Shown one piece after another: positions 7,457 through 15,312 of a DNA stretch of 64,000 bases. The stretch lies in assembly GCA_029202405.1 (NCBI GenBank), contig CP119312.1:3787001-3851000 (forward strand), given 5' to 3'. Each line of letters starts with the position of its first letter. The first letter of the stretch is position 1. The DNA comes from Candidatus Devosia phytovorans. Its GTDB lineage: Bacteria; Pseudomonadota; Alphaproteobacteria; Rhizobiales; Devosiaceae. Position numbers and translations under genes: made by a program. A model generated the notes under the pieces. That model was not told the origin of the DNA, did not search any database, and saw nothing but the letters and a program-made list of their open reading frames with translations.

Positions 7457-8530
7457 ATGGTCAGACCCCCCGAAGACTTTTTGAGCGTGCTGAACGCCCG
7501 CAGCCAGGACATCTTTCGCAAGATCGTCGAACGCTATCTCGATACCGGCGCGCCGGTGGGTTCGCGCGACCTATCCCGCATGCTGCAGGTGGGCCTGTCG
7601 CCGGCTTCGGTGCGCAATGTCATGGCCGATCTTGAAGATCTCGGGCTGATCGCGGCGCCCCATACCTCGGCCGGGCGCGCGCCGACGCAGGAGGGCCTGC
7701 GGTTCTTCGTCGATGCCATGCTGGAGGTCGGCGCGGTCAACGAGGTCGAACGCAGCCAGATCGCCAAGAGCATCGAGGGGCAGCACCGGGGGCAGGTGGA
7801 GGATGTGCTCACCGAAGCCAGCCAGTTGCTCTCCGGGCTCAGTCAGGGCGCCGGCGTGGTGATCGCCACCAAGGCCGATATCGTCCTGAAACACATAGAA
7901 TTTGTGCGACTGGACCAGACGCGCGCCATGGCGATCCTCGTCGGCCAAGACGGGCAGGTGGAAAATCGCATCATGGATGTGGCGCCCGGGATGACCGCTG
8001 CAGCCTTGACCCAGGCCGGCAACTACCTCGCCCGCCACGTGGTGGGCCGCACGATTGCCGAGGCGCGCAAGACGCTGGGCGAGCAGAGGGCCGAGCAGAG
8101 GGCCGAGCTCGACGAGTTGACGCAGAAGCTGGTTGATGCCGGGATCGCGACGCTGACCCAGGCGTCGCCAGCCAGCCAGCCGACCGTCATCGTGCGTGGC
8201 CGGGCAAACCTGATCAACGACGCCATGGCCAGCGATGAACTCAGCCGCATGCGGCAATTGTTCGACGAGCTGGAAAGCAAGGACGGGCTGCTGGATCTTC
8301 TGGGCGATGCCGAGAAGGCGCAGGGCGTGCGCATTTTCATCGGCTCGGAAAACAAGCTGTTTTCGCTTTCTGGCTCCTCGGTCATCCTCTCGCCCTACAA
8401 GGATGCCAATGACAAGGTGGTCGGCGTGCTGGGCGTCATCGGGCCGACGCGGCTCAACTATGCGCGCATCGTGCCGGTGGTAGACTATACGGCCAATGTC
8501 ATCAGCGCGATGATGGCGCGAAAGCGGTAG
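7457..8530 (+). CDS. hrcA: Heat-inducible transcription repressor HrcA
   Basis: Repressor that binds CIRCE operators, usually upstream of groESL, and depends on GroEL for folding. The 357-aa length fits. Residues 10-75 form the winged helix: RKIVERYLDTGAPVGSRDLSR, then LSPASVRNVMADLEDLGLI and PHTSAGRAPTQEGLRFFVD. The rest is the GAF-like dimerisation and insert domains, ending GVLGVIGPTRLNYARIVPVVDYTA. grpE follows 63 nt downstream with its own heat-shock-type promoter. A short direct repeat (gagggccgagca) sits in the middle of the gene, duplicating EQRA. Confidence 0.96.
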   Translation: MVRPPEDFLSVLNARSQDIFRKIVERYLDTGAPVGSRDLSRMLQVGLSPASVRNVMADLEDLGLIAAPHTSAGRAPTQEGLRFFVDAMLEVGAVNEVERSQIAKSIEGQHRGQVEDVLTEASQLLSGLSQGAGVVIATKADIVLKHIEFVRLDQTRAMAILVGQDGQVENRIMDVAPGMTAAALTQAGNYLARHVVGRTIAEARKTLGEQRAEQRAELDELTQKLVDAGIATLTQASPASQPTVIVRGRANLINDAMASDELSRMRQLFDELESKDGLLDLLGDAEKAQGVRIFIGSENKLFSLSGSSVILSPYKDANDKVVGVLGVIGPTRLNYARIVPVVDYTANVISAMMARKR

Positions 8531-8531
8531 A

Positions 8532-8560
8532 CTTGAAAAACCTGCCCGTTTGGCCGATAT
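8532..8560 (+). promoter_or_regulatory. RpoH (sigma-32) type promoter upstream of grpE
   Basis: CTTGAAA at 8532-8538, a 14-nt spacer, then GCCGATAT at 8553-8560. This matches the sigma-32 consensus CTTGAAA-N13-15-CCCCATNT in nearly every position. It lies 34 nt before the grpE ATG. The element starts 2 nt after the hrcA stop, so grpE can be induced by heat independently of hrcA. Confidence 0.6.
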
Positions 8561-8593
8561 CGCAGTCAAAATTCAAACTTGCGGAACCACACA

Positions 8594-9175
8594 ATGATGA
8601 GCGACGAAAACGCCGCCTCGGGCGAGATGCCTGAAGTCGAGATCCCGGCAGAAGTTGAAGTCGATCCGACCGAGGCGCTGCGCGCCGAAAACACTGAGCT
8701 CAAGGACCGCGTGCTGCGCACGCATGCCGAGATGGAAAACTTGCGCAAGCGTACCGAGCGCGATGTCGCCGATACGCGCAGCTATGCCATTGCCGGCTTT
8801 GCCCGCGACATGCTGAGCGCCACCGATGCGCTGAGCCGTGCCCTGATGGTGCTGCCGGCGGAAGCCCGCGAATCGGGCGACGCGACGACCAAGTCGCTGA
8901 TCGAGGGCATCGAGATGGCCGAGCGCGAAATGCAGCGCCTCCTCGCCAAGCATGGCGTCAAGCCGATCGAGGCCGAGGGCCAGAAGTTCGACCCGCACAA
9001 GCATCAGGCGATGTTTGAAGTGCCCGATCCGAGCAAGCCGGAAGGCACGGTCGTGCAGGTGGTGCAGGCCGGTTTTGCCATTGGCGAGCGCGTGCTGCGC
9101 CCTGCCATGGTCGGCGTCGCCAAGGGCGGCCCGAGCCATGCGCCAAGCGACGAAGCGGTCGACAAGAGCGCCTGA
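8594..9175 (+). CDS. grpE: Nucleotide exchange factor GrpE
   Basis: Cochaperone that releases ADP from DnaK. The protein is 193 aa from ATG 8594 (ATG 8597 is also possible); GGAA lies 7 nt upstream. Residues 5-35 are acidic and probably disordered. A long coiled coil follows (ALRAENTELKDRVLRTHAEMENLRKRTERD), then the four-helix part and the beta-wing (GQKFDPHKHQAMFEV, GTVVQVVQAGFAIGERVLRPAMVGVAKG). It works with dnaK (11951) and dnaJ (15313) in this window. Confidence 0.96.
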   Translation: MMSDENAASGEMPEVEIPAEVEVDPTEALRAENTELKDRVLRTHAEMENLRKRTERDVADTRSYAIAGFARDMLSATDALSRALMVLPAEARESGDATTKSLIEGIEMAEREMQRLLAKHGVKPIEAEGQKFDPHKHQAMFEVPDPSKPEGTVVQVVQAGFAIGERVLRPAMVGVAKGGPSHAPSDEAVDKSA

Positions 9176-9222
9176 TTTTTTGGCTCTGCCATTCGGGCTT
9201 AGCCCTCATGGCCTTCTCAGCT

Positions 9223-9247
9223 AAAATCTGTCCACCGGACAGATTTT
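9223..9247. terminator. Bidirectional hairpin after grpE
   Basis: Perfect inverted repeat AAAATCTGTCC / GGACAGATTTT with a 3-nt loop (ACC). The A-tract on one side and T-tract on the other make it a plausible terminator for grpE and, read leftward, for the nicotinamidase gene. Confidence 0.65.
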
Positions 9248-9268
9248 GCGGCAAGCCGCCGCTTCGAA

Positions 9269-9282
9269 GTTTCACGTGAATC
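9269..9282 (+). other. Dispersed parS-like site (GTTTCACGTGAATC)
   Basis: Exact 14-mer, in the convergent gap between grpE and pncA. It sits between two hairpins and directly abuts the second, sharing its last bases with that hairpin's flank. Confidence 0.55.
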
Positions 9283-9310
9283 CCCGCCCACACGGCGGGG
9301 ATTTTCTTTT
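9283..9310. terminator. GC-rich terminator in the grpE-pncA gap
   Basis: CCCGCC / GGCGGG arms around ACACA-type loop sequence, followed on the + strand by ATTTTCTTTT. This is a Rho-independent terminator shape for rightward transcription; the pncA stop codon lies at its right edge. Confidence 0.55.
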
Positions 9311-9944
9311 AGCCGAGGATTTCCTTGGACTGGATCCGCTCCACGCCTGCCTCCGCCATATCAGCCCAGGCCTTGGCGAGACTGCCATTGCTGTCGATGG
9401 CGCGGGTGGCGTCTTCGATGACGGTGACATCGTAACCGGCGGCGGCGCCGTCGATTGCCGTCCAGCCGACGCAGAAGTCGGTGGCGAGGCCGACGATGTA
9501 GAGGCGGCCGACGTCGCGTTCGTTGAGATAGCCGGCAAGGCCGGTCAGGGTCTGGCGGTCAGCTTCCTGAAAGCCGGAATAGGAATCGATGCCGCGGTTA
9601 TAACCCTTGCGAATGATCAGCTGGCCGTGGGGAATGTCGAGACCGGCTGAGAGTTCGGCGCCGTGGCTGTTCCAGATGCAATGGTCGGGCCAGAGCACCT
9701 GGGTGCCATAGTCGAGTTCAACCGTCTCGAAAGGCGCCTTGCCGGGATGCTGGCTGGCAAAGGAGATGTGATCGGCGGGGTGCCAATCCTGGGTGAAGGC
9801 CACATTGGTGAACTTTTTCGCCAATGTGTTGACCAGCGGCACGATCTCATCGCCGCCCGCGACGGCAAGGTTGCCTTCGGGCAGGAAGTCGTATTGCACA
9901 TCGACGACGACCAATACGTCATCCGGCTTGATCTCGATCGTCAT
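9309..9944 (-). CDS. pncA: Nicotinamidase
   Basis: Isochorismatase-fold amidohydrolase that converts nicotinamide to nicotinate for NAD salvage. The 211-aa protein shows the family triad: Asp15 in VVVDVQYDF, Lys in LIIRKGYN, and Cys in VGLATDFCVGWTA. The metal site is recognisable in TQDWHPADHISF. Length and the order of motifs match PncA better than generic isochorismatases. It is transcribed leftward, 12 nt downstream of the pabB stop, so the two may be cotranscribed. Confidence 0.92.
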   Translation of the reverse strand: MTIEIKPDDVLVVVDVQYDFLPEGNLAVAGGDEIVPLVNTLAKKFTNVAFTQDWHPADHISFASQHPGKAPFETVELDYGTQVLWPDHCIWNSHGAELSAGLDIPHGQLIIRKGYNRGIDSYSGFQEADRQTLTGLAGYLNERDVGRLYIVGLATDFCVGWTAIDGAAAGYDVTVIEDATRAIDSNGSLAKAWADMAEAGVERIQSKEILG

Positions 9945-9956
9945 CGCTAATCCTAA

Positions 9957-11723
9957 CTACTTGATCCATTCGGCGCGCATAAGGCCACGCACAGAATTAC
10001 CCAGCCAGATTGCCTCGGCCTGTTCCAGATCGTCCAGCCGCAAAATCGTCGCCTCGGCCCTGCCGCTGGCGATCAGCTCGGCGCGCAGCGTGCCGGGCAG
10101 CAGGCCCGAGGACAGGTCCGGCGTCAGCAGCCTGCCATCGCGCTCGATGAAAAGGTTAGTGATCGACCCTTCGGTCAGCTCCCCGCGTTCGTTGAGAAAC
10201 AAAACCTCGTCCACGCCCGTCGCCGCATGGGCGGCAAGGCGCGGCGCATCATAGAAGGCGCGATTGATGGTCTTGTGGCGGAGCCAGAGGCTCTGCGAAT
10301 CGAGTTTTTCGGCCGCGATGGAGAAGCGGAAGACTTCTGGATTTGGCGGCAGCGGTACGGCGGTGAGGGCGGGACCATCGTCCTCGAGCGTCAGGCGGAT
10401 GCGCATGGGCGAATCGGCAAAGTGTTGCGATTCGAGGAGGGCCAGTATCTCGGCTCGATCGAAGGGCAGGGCGAAATAGGCGGCGGAGGCAGCGAGGCGA
10501 TCCAGATGCCGGTCGAGCAGGGCATAGCCCGCGTCGCGTTCCCAGAGCAGGGTTTCGATCAGCGTCACGGGTTCGGCAGGCTCGGTGAAAAATGCCATCT
10601 TGAGCAGAGCCTCACGATATTCGTCCTGGGCCACGCTATCGGCCACCACGCCACCGCCAATGCCGATCTCGCCATTGCCATGCATATCGACCACCGCGGT
10701 GCGGATGGCGACATTGAGGGTCACATCGCCATTGGGGGCGAAATGGCCGATCGAACCGGTATAGATGCCGCGCGGACCAGTTTCGACCTGATGGATGATT
10801 TCCATCGAGCGCAGTTTGGGCGCACCGGTGATCGAGCCGCAGGGAAAGAGGTTTTCCAGAAGTTCGGTCGTGGTGACGCCAGACCTGCGCCGAGCCGTGA
10901 TGCCCGAGGTCATGGTGTGAAGCGTTGAATAAGTCTCCACCGTAAAGAGGTCCGTCACCTTCACCGAGCCGATCTCGGCTATCCGGCCGAGGTCATTGCG
11001 CAGGAGATCAACGATCATAAGGTTCTCGGCACGATTCTTTTCGTCGCCTGCCAGCTGGGCTTTTCTGGCCTCGTCCTCGGCCTGTGTTTGGCCCCGCTTC
11101 AGCGTGCCCTTCATCGGGCGGGCCGCAAGCCGGCCGTCGCGGCTAGAGACGAAGAGCTCCGGCGAGCGGGAAAGGATCCACTGCTCACCCGTATTGATCA
11201 GCGCGCCATAGGCCACGGCTTGCTTGCGCACGAGCTGGCGATAGAGCGCGACGGGGCCACCCTCCAGCCGAAAGCCGGCCTTGAAGGTCAAATTGACCTG
11301 ATAGGTATCGCCCGCGGCGATCAGGCTCTTGACCGTATCGAAGACCCTTTCGTATTCGGGCTTGCTCCAGCGTGGCAGGATATCCACGGCCTGACCGGTT
11401 GCGCTGCCAGCCAGTTCGGCAAGGCGTCGATCGACCTCCTGAGCAGTCAATCGCTCCGGCGCGTCGTAGATACCGAACCAAAGCAGCAGCGCGCCTTTCG
11501 GCATCAAGTGTTCAAGGCGCTCCTCGAAGGCAAAGCCGGCCTCATAGGCCAGGTAGCCGGCGACGTGCAGGCCTTGCGCATTGGCGGCTTCGAGCGCATG
11601 CAATGCCGCTCGAATCTCCTGCGCATCATGGGCCACGAGCACCTCTCGTGGCGCGGTGAACCAGAGGTTCTCGCCATGCGGATCGAGACTATCGTGCAGC
11701 AGGACGGTGCCGGGGGTGAACAT
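9957..11723 (-). CDS. pabB: Aminodeoxychorismate synthase I fused to aminodeoxychorismate lyase (PabB-PabC)
   Basis: A bifunctional folate-pathway enzyme of about 588 aa. Residues 1-390 are the chorismate-binding PabB part (DLLRNDLGRIAEIGSV, FPCGSITGAPKLRSMEII), which makes 4-amino-4-deoxychorismate with glutamine-derived ammonia. The rest is a class IV aminotransferase fold with RLAASAAYFAL, the PLP Lys in RHKTINRAFYDAPR and EVLFLNERGELTEGSITNLFIE, which would split off pyruvate to give p-aminobenzoate. The glutaminase PabA is not in the window. A GTG at 11759 would add 12 residues. The gene is divergent from dnaK. Confidence 0.92.
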   Translation of the reverse strand: MFTPGTVLLHDSLDPHGENLWFTAPREVLVAHDAQEIRAALHALEAANAQGLHVAGYLAYEAGFAFEERLEHLMPKGALLLWFGIYDAPERLTAQEVDRRLAELAGSATGQAVDILPRWSKPEYERVFDTVKSLIAAGDTYQVNLTFKAGFRLEGGPVALYRQLVRKQAVAYGALINTGEQWILSRSPELFVSSRDGRLAARPMKGTLKRGQTQAEDEARKAQLAGDEKNRAENLMIVDLLRNDLGRIAEIGSVKVTDLFTVETYSTLHTMTSGITARRRSGVTTTELLENLFPCGSITGAPKLRSMEIIHQVETGPRGIYTGSIGHFAPNGDVTLNVAIRTAVVDMHGNGEIGIGGGVVADSVAQDEYREALLKMAFFTEPAEPVTLIETLLWERDAGYALLDRHLDRLAASAAYFALPFDRAEILALLESQHFADSPMRIRLTLEDDGPALTAVPLPPNPEVFRFSIAAEKLDSQSLWLRHKTINRAFYDAPRLAAHAATGVDEVLFLNERGELTEGSITNLFIERDGRLLTPDLSSGLLPGTLRAELIASGRAEATILRLDDLEQAEAIWLGNSVRGLMRAEWIK

Positions 11724-11804
11724 GGCGGTGGTTCTAGGGAGTTTCGCCGTCCCCGTCACCTGCCCAAAGGTCCTGCACGAGGTCGCAAAACTGTCGCCAC
11801 GGCG

Positions 11805-11834
11805 CTTGAAGCCCCATGCGCACCCCCCTATATA
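11805..11834 (+). promoter_or_regulatory. RpoH (sigma-32) type promoter upstream of dnaK
   Basis: CTTGAAG at 11805-11811, a 13-nt spacer, then CCCCTATATA at 11825-11834. This fits the sigma-32 pattern closely. It leaves a leader of about 110 nt before the dnaK ATG at 11951, and lies in the divergent gap from pabB. Confidence 0.6.
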
Positions 11835-11950
11835 GCCAGCAAGCCCAGCAATGGGCGCATTCCAGTTGCAAGGAACCCGGCCCGAGCGGCCACGGGGCTG
11901 CCTCGCGAGAGGGGCTCCACAATGGGTTTGCTGAAAGAGAGGCTTGTATA

Positions 11951-13864
11951 ATGGCTAAAGTCATCGGTATCGACCTGGGCACCACCAATAGCTGCGTTGC
12001 AGTCATGGACGGTTCCAATCCCAAGGTCATCGAAAACGCCGAGGGTGCGCGTACCACCCCCTCGATGGTTGCATTTTCCAAGGATGGCGAGCGCCTCGTT
12101 GGCCAGCCGGCCAAGCGCCAGGCTGTCACCAATCCGGAAGGCACGCTGTTTGCCGTCAAGCGCCTGATCGGCCGCCGTTACGACGACAAGGTCGTGGCCA
12201 AGGACAAGAACCTTGTGCCCTTCAAGATCGTCTCGGCCGACAATGGCGACGCATGGGTTGAAGCCTCGGGCGAAAAGTATTCGCCCTCGCAGGTTTCCGC
12301 CATGATCCTGCAGAAGATGAAGGAAACCGCCGAGTCCTATCTCGGCGAGAATGTGACTCAGGCGGTCATCACCGTTCCGGCCTATTTCAACGATAGCCAG
12401 CGCCAGGCCACCAAGGACGCGGGCAAGATTGCCGGCCTTGAAGTGCTCCGCATCATCAACGAGCCGACGGCTGCTGCGCTGGCCTATGGCCTCGACAAGA
12501 AGAACACCGGCACGATCGCGGTCTATGACCTTGGCGGCGGCACGTTCGACGTCTCGATCCTCGAGATCGGCGATGGCGTCTTCGAAGTGAAGTCGACCAA
12601 TGGCGACACGTTCCTGGGCGGTGAAGACTTCGACATGCGTCTGGTCGACTACTTGGCTGACGAGTTCAAGAAGGAGCAGGGCATTGACCTGCGCTCCGAC
12701 AAGCTTGCGCTGCAGCGCCTCAAGGAAGCTGCCGAAAAGGCCAAGATCGAACTGTCGAGCTCGACCCAGACCGAAATCAACCTGCCCTTCATCACGGCAG
12801 ACGCTTCGGGCCCGAAGCACCTGACTCTCAAGTTGAGCCGCTCCAAGCTTGAGTCGCTGGTTGACGACCTGATCCAGAAGACCATGGACCCCTGCAAGCA
12901 GGCCATGAAGGATGCCGGCGTTACCGCTGCCCAGATCGACGAAGTCGTGCTGGTCGGCGGCATGAGCCGCATGCCCAAGGTGCAGGAACTGGTCAAGCAG
13001 CTGTTCGGCAAGGAACCCCACAAGGGCGTGAACCCGGACGAAGTCGTGGCCCTTGGTGCTGCGATCCAGGCCGGCGTGCTGCAGGGCGACGTCAAGGACG
13101 TGCTGCTGCTCGACGTGACCCCGCTGTCGCTGGGCATCGAGACGCTGGGTGGCGTGTTCACCCGTCTGATCGATCGCAACACGACCATCCCGACCAAGAA
13201 GAGCCAGACCTTCTCGACCGCCGAGGACAACCAGAGCGCGGTGACGATCCGCGTGTTCCAGGGCGAGCGCGAAATGGCAGCCAATAACAAGCTGCTGGGC
13301 AATTTCGACCTGGCGGGTATTCCCTCCGCACCGCGCGGCGTGCCGCAGATCGAAGTGACCTTCGACATCGACGCCAACGGCATTGTGCAGGTTTCGGCCA
13401 AGGACAAGGGCACCGGCAAGGAGCAGCAGATCCGCATCCAGGCCTCGGGTGGCCTGTCGGACGCCGACATCGAAAAGATGGTCAAGGAAGCCGAACAGAA
13501 CGCCGAGTCGGACAAGAAGCGCCGCGAGGCCGTCGAAGCCAAGAACCAGGCCGAGTCGCTGATCCACTCGACCGAAAAATCGCTCAGTGAATATGGCGAC
13601 AAGGTTTCGGCCGAGATCAAGACCGAGATCGAGACCGCGATCACCGACCTCAAGGCCGTCGTCGATGGCGAAGATGGCGACGTGATCAAGGAAAAGACCG
13701 ACGCGCTGGCCCAGGCCTCGATGAAGCTGGGCGAGGCCATGTACAAGGCATCGCAGGCTGAAGCCGAAGCCAAGGCCAATGGCACGCAGGATGAGGACGA
13801 AGACGATGTCGTTGACGCCGACTTCGAAGAGGTCAAGGACGACGACGACAAGAAATCGGCATAA
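11951..13864 (+). CDS. dnaK: Molecular chaperone DnaK (Hsp70)
   Basis: ATP-dependent chaperone, 637 aa. It begins MAKVIGIDLGTTNSCVAVMDG, the universal start, so the ATG at 11951 (preceded by GAGAGGC) was chosen over an upstream in-frame ATG. ATPase motifs include IINEPTAAALAYGLDK, VYDLGGGTFDVSIL and VLVGGMSRMPKVQELV. The linker DVLLLDVTPLSLGIETLGG precedes the substrate domain, and the lid ends in an acidic tail (DADFEEVKDDDDKK), the conserved EEVK-type end. The codon use is strongly biased, as expected for a very highly expressed gene. Partners grpE and dnaJ flank it. Confidence 0.99.
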   Translation: MAKVIGIDLGTTNSCVAVMDGSNPKVIENAEGARTTPSMVAFSKDGERLVGQPAKRQAVTNPEGTLFAVKRLIGRRYDDKVVAKDKNLVPFKIVSADNGDAWVEASGEKYSPSQVSAMILQKMKETAESYLGENVTQAVITVPAYFNDSQRQATKDAGKIAGLEVLRIINEPTAAALAYGLDKKNTGTIAVYDLGGGTFDVSILEIGDGVFEVKSTNGDTFLGGEDFDMRLVDYLADEFKKEQGIDLRSDKLALQRLKEAAEKAKIELSSSTQTEINLPFITADASGPKHLTLKLSRSKLESLVDDLIQKTMDPCKQAMKDAGVTAAQIDEVVLVGGMSRMPKVQELVKQLFGKEPHKGVNPDEVVALGAAIQAGVLQGDVKDVLLLDVTPLSLGIETLGGVFTRLIDRNTTIPTKKSQTFSTAEDNQSAVTIRVFQGEREMAANNKLLGNFDLAGIPSAPRGVPQIEVTFDIDANGIVQVSAKDKGTGKEQQIRIQASGGLSDADIEKMVKEAEQNAESDKKRREAVEAKNQAESLIHSTEKSLSEYGDKVSAEIKTEIETAITDLKAVVDGEDGDVIKEKTDALAQASMKLGEAMYKASQAEAEAKANGTQDEDEDDVVDADFEEVKDDDDKKSA

Positions 13865-13885
13865 GAGCTGGACGACTTCTTGCGA

Positions 13886-13914
13886 AAGGCCCGGTGACGA
13901 CACCGGGCCTTTTT
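13886..13914 (+). terminator. Rho-independent terminator of dnaK
   Basis: Perfect 11-bp arms AAGGCCCGGTG / CACCGGGCCTT with loop ACGA, followed by TTT, starting 22 nt after the dnaK stop. It separates dnaK from the hydrolase gene. Confidence 0.85.
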
Positions 13915-13924
13915 GATTCCGAGT

Positions 13925-13938
13925 GATCCACGTGAATC
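13925..13938 (+). other. Variant parS-like site (GATCCACGTGAATC)
   Basis: Shares CACGTGAATC with the dispersed 14-mer but has GATC in place of GTTT and a C in the left half, so the inner palindrome is broken to CCACGTGA. It lies just after the dnaK terminator, in an intergenic position like several exact copies. ParB binding would be weaker, if any. Confidence 0.35.
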
Positions 13939-14022
13939 ATTGCCCGAAATTAGGCTCAATCGCGCCCAAGTGGTGGCGGCTTTTGCGCGCCAGATGGGAT
14001 CACGACAATGAGAGGCCTCATC

Positions 14023-15087
14023 ATGAGCGATTCGCACGAGGGCTATTCGGCAGCACCGGCGCCATCCGGTTCCATCGGACGGCTGGCGGAGCTGTTTGGT
14101 GGCGATCCGATGAGCCGGCTCGATGCCGACATGAAGCATGTGCTGGACCGCCTGACCGAACTGGGTGCACGCTCGCTCGAGCATCTGACGCCCGAGATGG
14201 CGCGACGCCAGCCGCAGCCCAGCGAGGCCATTGCGGCGATCCTGGGCCAGCAGAGCCGCGAGCGGCCCGATGATGGCGTTGAGACCGAAGACATTTCCGT
14301 CACTGGTGCCGAAGGTGAATTGCCGGCGCGGATCTACCGGCCGGCGGGGCTGCTGAGCCGGCTCAATCCGGTGGTGCTTTATTTTCACGGCGGCGGTTTC
14401 GTCACCGGTGATCTCGACAGCCATGACGCTTCGGCCCGGGCGCTGGCGCGGCGCACCGGGGCGATCGTGGTTTCGGCCCATTATCGGCTGGCGCCTGAAC
14501 ATCGCCTGCCGGCGGCGCATGAGGATGCCTGGGCGATCTGGCAGTGGCTGATCGGCAAGGTCGAGGAGCTCAATGGCGATTCCAAGCGCCTTGCCGTAGC
14601 TGGCGAGGACGCTGGCGGCAATCTTGCGATGCATATTGCGCTCTCCGCACGGGATGCAGGCAATGCGCAACCGGTGCATCAGCTGCTGATCCATCCGATC
14701 GCCGGCAGCGACATGGCGACGGCTTCCTATGGCGAAATGCTGCGGGCGCGGCCGATCGGCCTGCCGGCCATGCGCTGGCGCTATCGCCATCTGGTGGAGA
14801 ACCAGGATGATCTCAAGGATAGCCATATCGACCTGGCAACGCGGGAAGACCTGGCGGGTGTGGCACCGGCCACGCTGATCCTCGCCGGGCTCGATCCGTT
14901 GCGCTCGGAAGGCGCCGCGCTGGCCGAGGCGCTAGAAGCGGCCCATGTGCCGGTCAGCAGCTGGATCTATGAAGGCGTGACGCAGGGCTTTTTCGGTCTC
15001 GGCCTCGTGGTGACCAAGGCACTGTTTGCCCAATCGGACGCGGCAGACGCCCTCAGCAAGGCTTTCGCACCTGCTCGCAAGAGCTAG
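14023..15087 (+). CDS. HSL-family alpha/beta hydrolase lacking catalytic Ser and His
   Basis: A 354-aa protein with the fold of hormone-sensitive-lipase-type esterases: oxyanion motif VLYFHGGGFVTGDLDSHDAS, HYRLAPEHRLPAAHEDAW, and the acid LAGLDPLRSEGAAL. The nucleophile elbow, normally GDSAGGN or GESAGGN, reads GEDAGGN, so Ser is Asp. The catalytic His motif, normally THGFFG, reads TQGFFG. Two of the three triad residues are gone, so ordinary esterase activity is unlikely; a binding or regulatory role is possible. ATG 14023 was chosen because AGAGG lies 7 nt upstream; ATG 14008 is also in frame. It lies between dnaK and dnaJ. Confidence 0.85.
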   Translation: MSDSHEGYSAAPAPSGSIGRLAELFGGDPMSRLDADMKHVLDRLTELGARSLEHLTPEMARRQPQPSEAIAAILGQQSRERPDDGVETEDISVTGAEGELPARIYRPAGLLSRLNPVVLYFHGGGFVTGDLDSHDASARALARRTGAIVVSAHYRLAPEHRLPAAHEDAWAIWQWLIGKVEELNGDSKRLAVAGEDAGGNLAMHIALSARDAGNAQPVHQLLIHPIAGSDMATASYGEMLRARPIGLPAMRWRYRHLVENQDDLKDSHIDLATREDLAGVAPATLILAGLDPLRSEGAALAEALEAAHVPVSSWIYEGVTQGFFGLGLVVTKALFAQSDAADALSKAFAPARKS

Positions 15088-15098
15088 TTCTGGTGGTC

Positions 15099-15143
15099 GC
15101 GCGTTCGAAGCGGAAAACCGGTACCCACTTTTCCTGAACGCGC
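15099..15143. repeat. 45-bp intergenic palindrome, copy 1
   Basis: An imperfect palindrome bounded by GCGCGTTC and GAACGCGC with GGAAAACCGGTACCC and ACTTTTCC inside. It belongs to a family of similar elements here (26590-26633 and 59635-59677) and resembles small dispersed palindromes common in Rhizobiales intergenic DNA. The remainder of the gap 15088-15312 shows no gene. Confidence 0.55.
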
Positions 15144-15312
15144 TCGGAAGAGCTGATCTGCGGCGGGGTCTGTTGCCCCTGAGCCTCACGCTTGATAAGA
15201 CGCCAGTGAAGGATCGACCCCAGCCCTTGCAGGGCGCGGGGTCGATTGCCATCTACGGGCTAGCATTCTGGTGGGGCGCGTTCGTCGCGACCGGCCGCAT
15301 TTGGAGACGGTT

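Noticed and set aside
8036..8044. CCACGTGG in hrcA
   Set aside because: Contains CACGTG but not TTCACGTGAA; a common hexamer in GC-rich DNA.
11828..13903. A 691-codon open frame on the strand opposite dnaK
   Set aside because: It is the codon-bias shadow of dnaK in GC-rich DNA; composition is His/Leu/Gly/Asp-rich with no domain.
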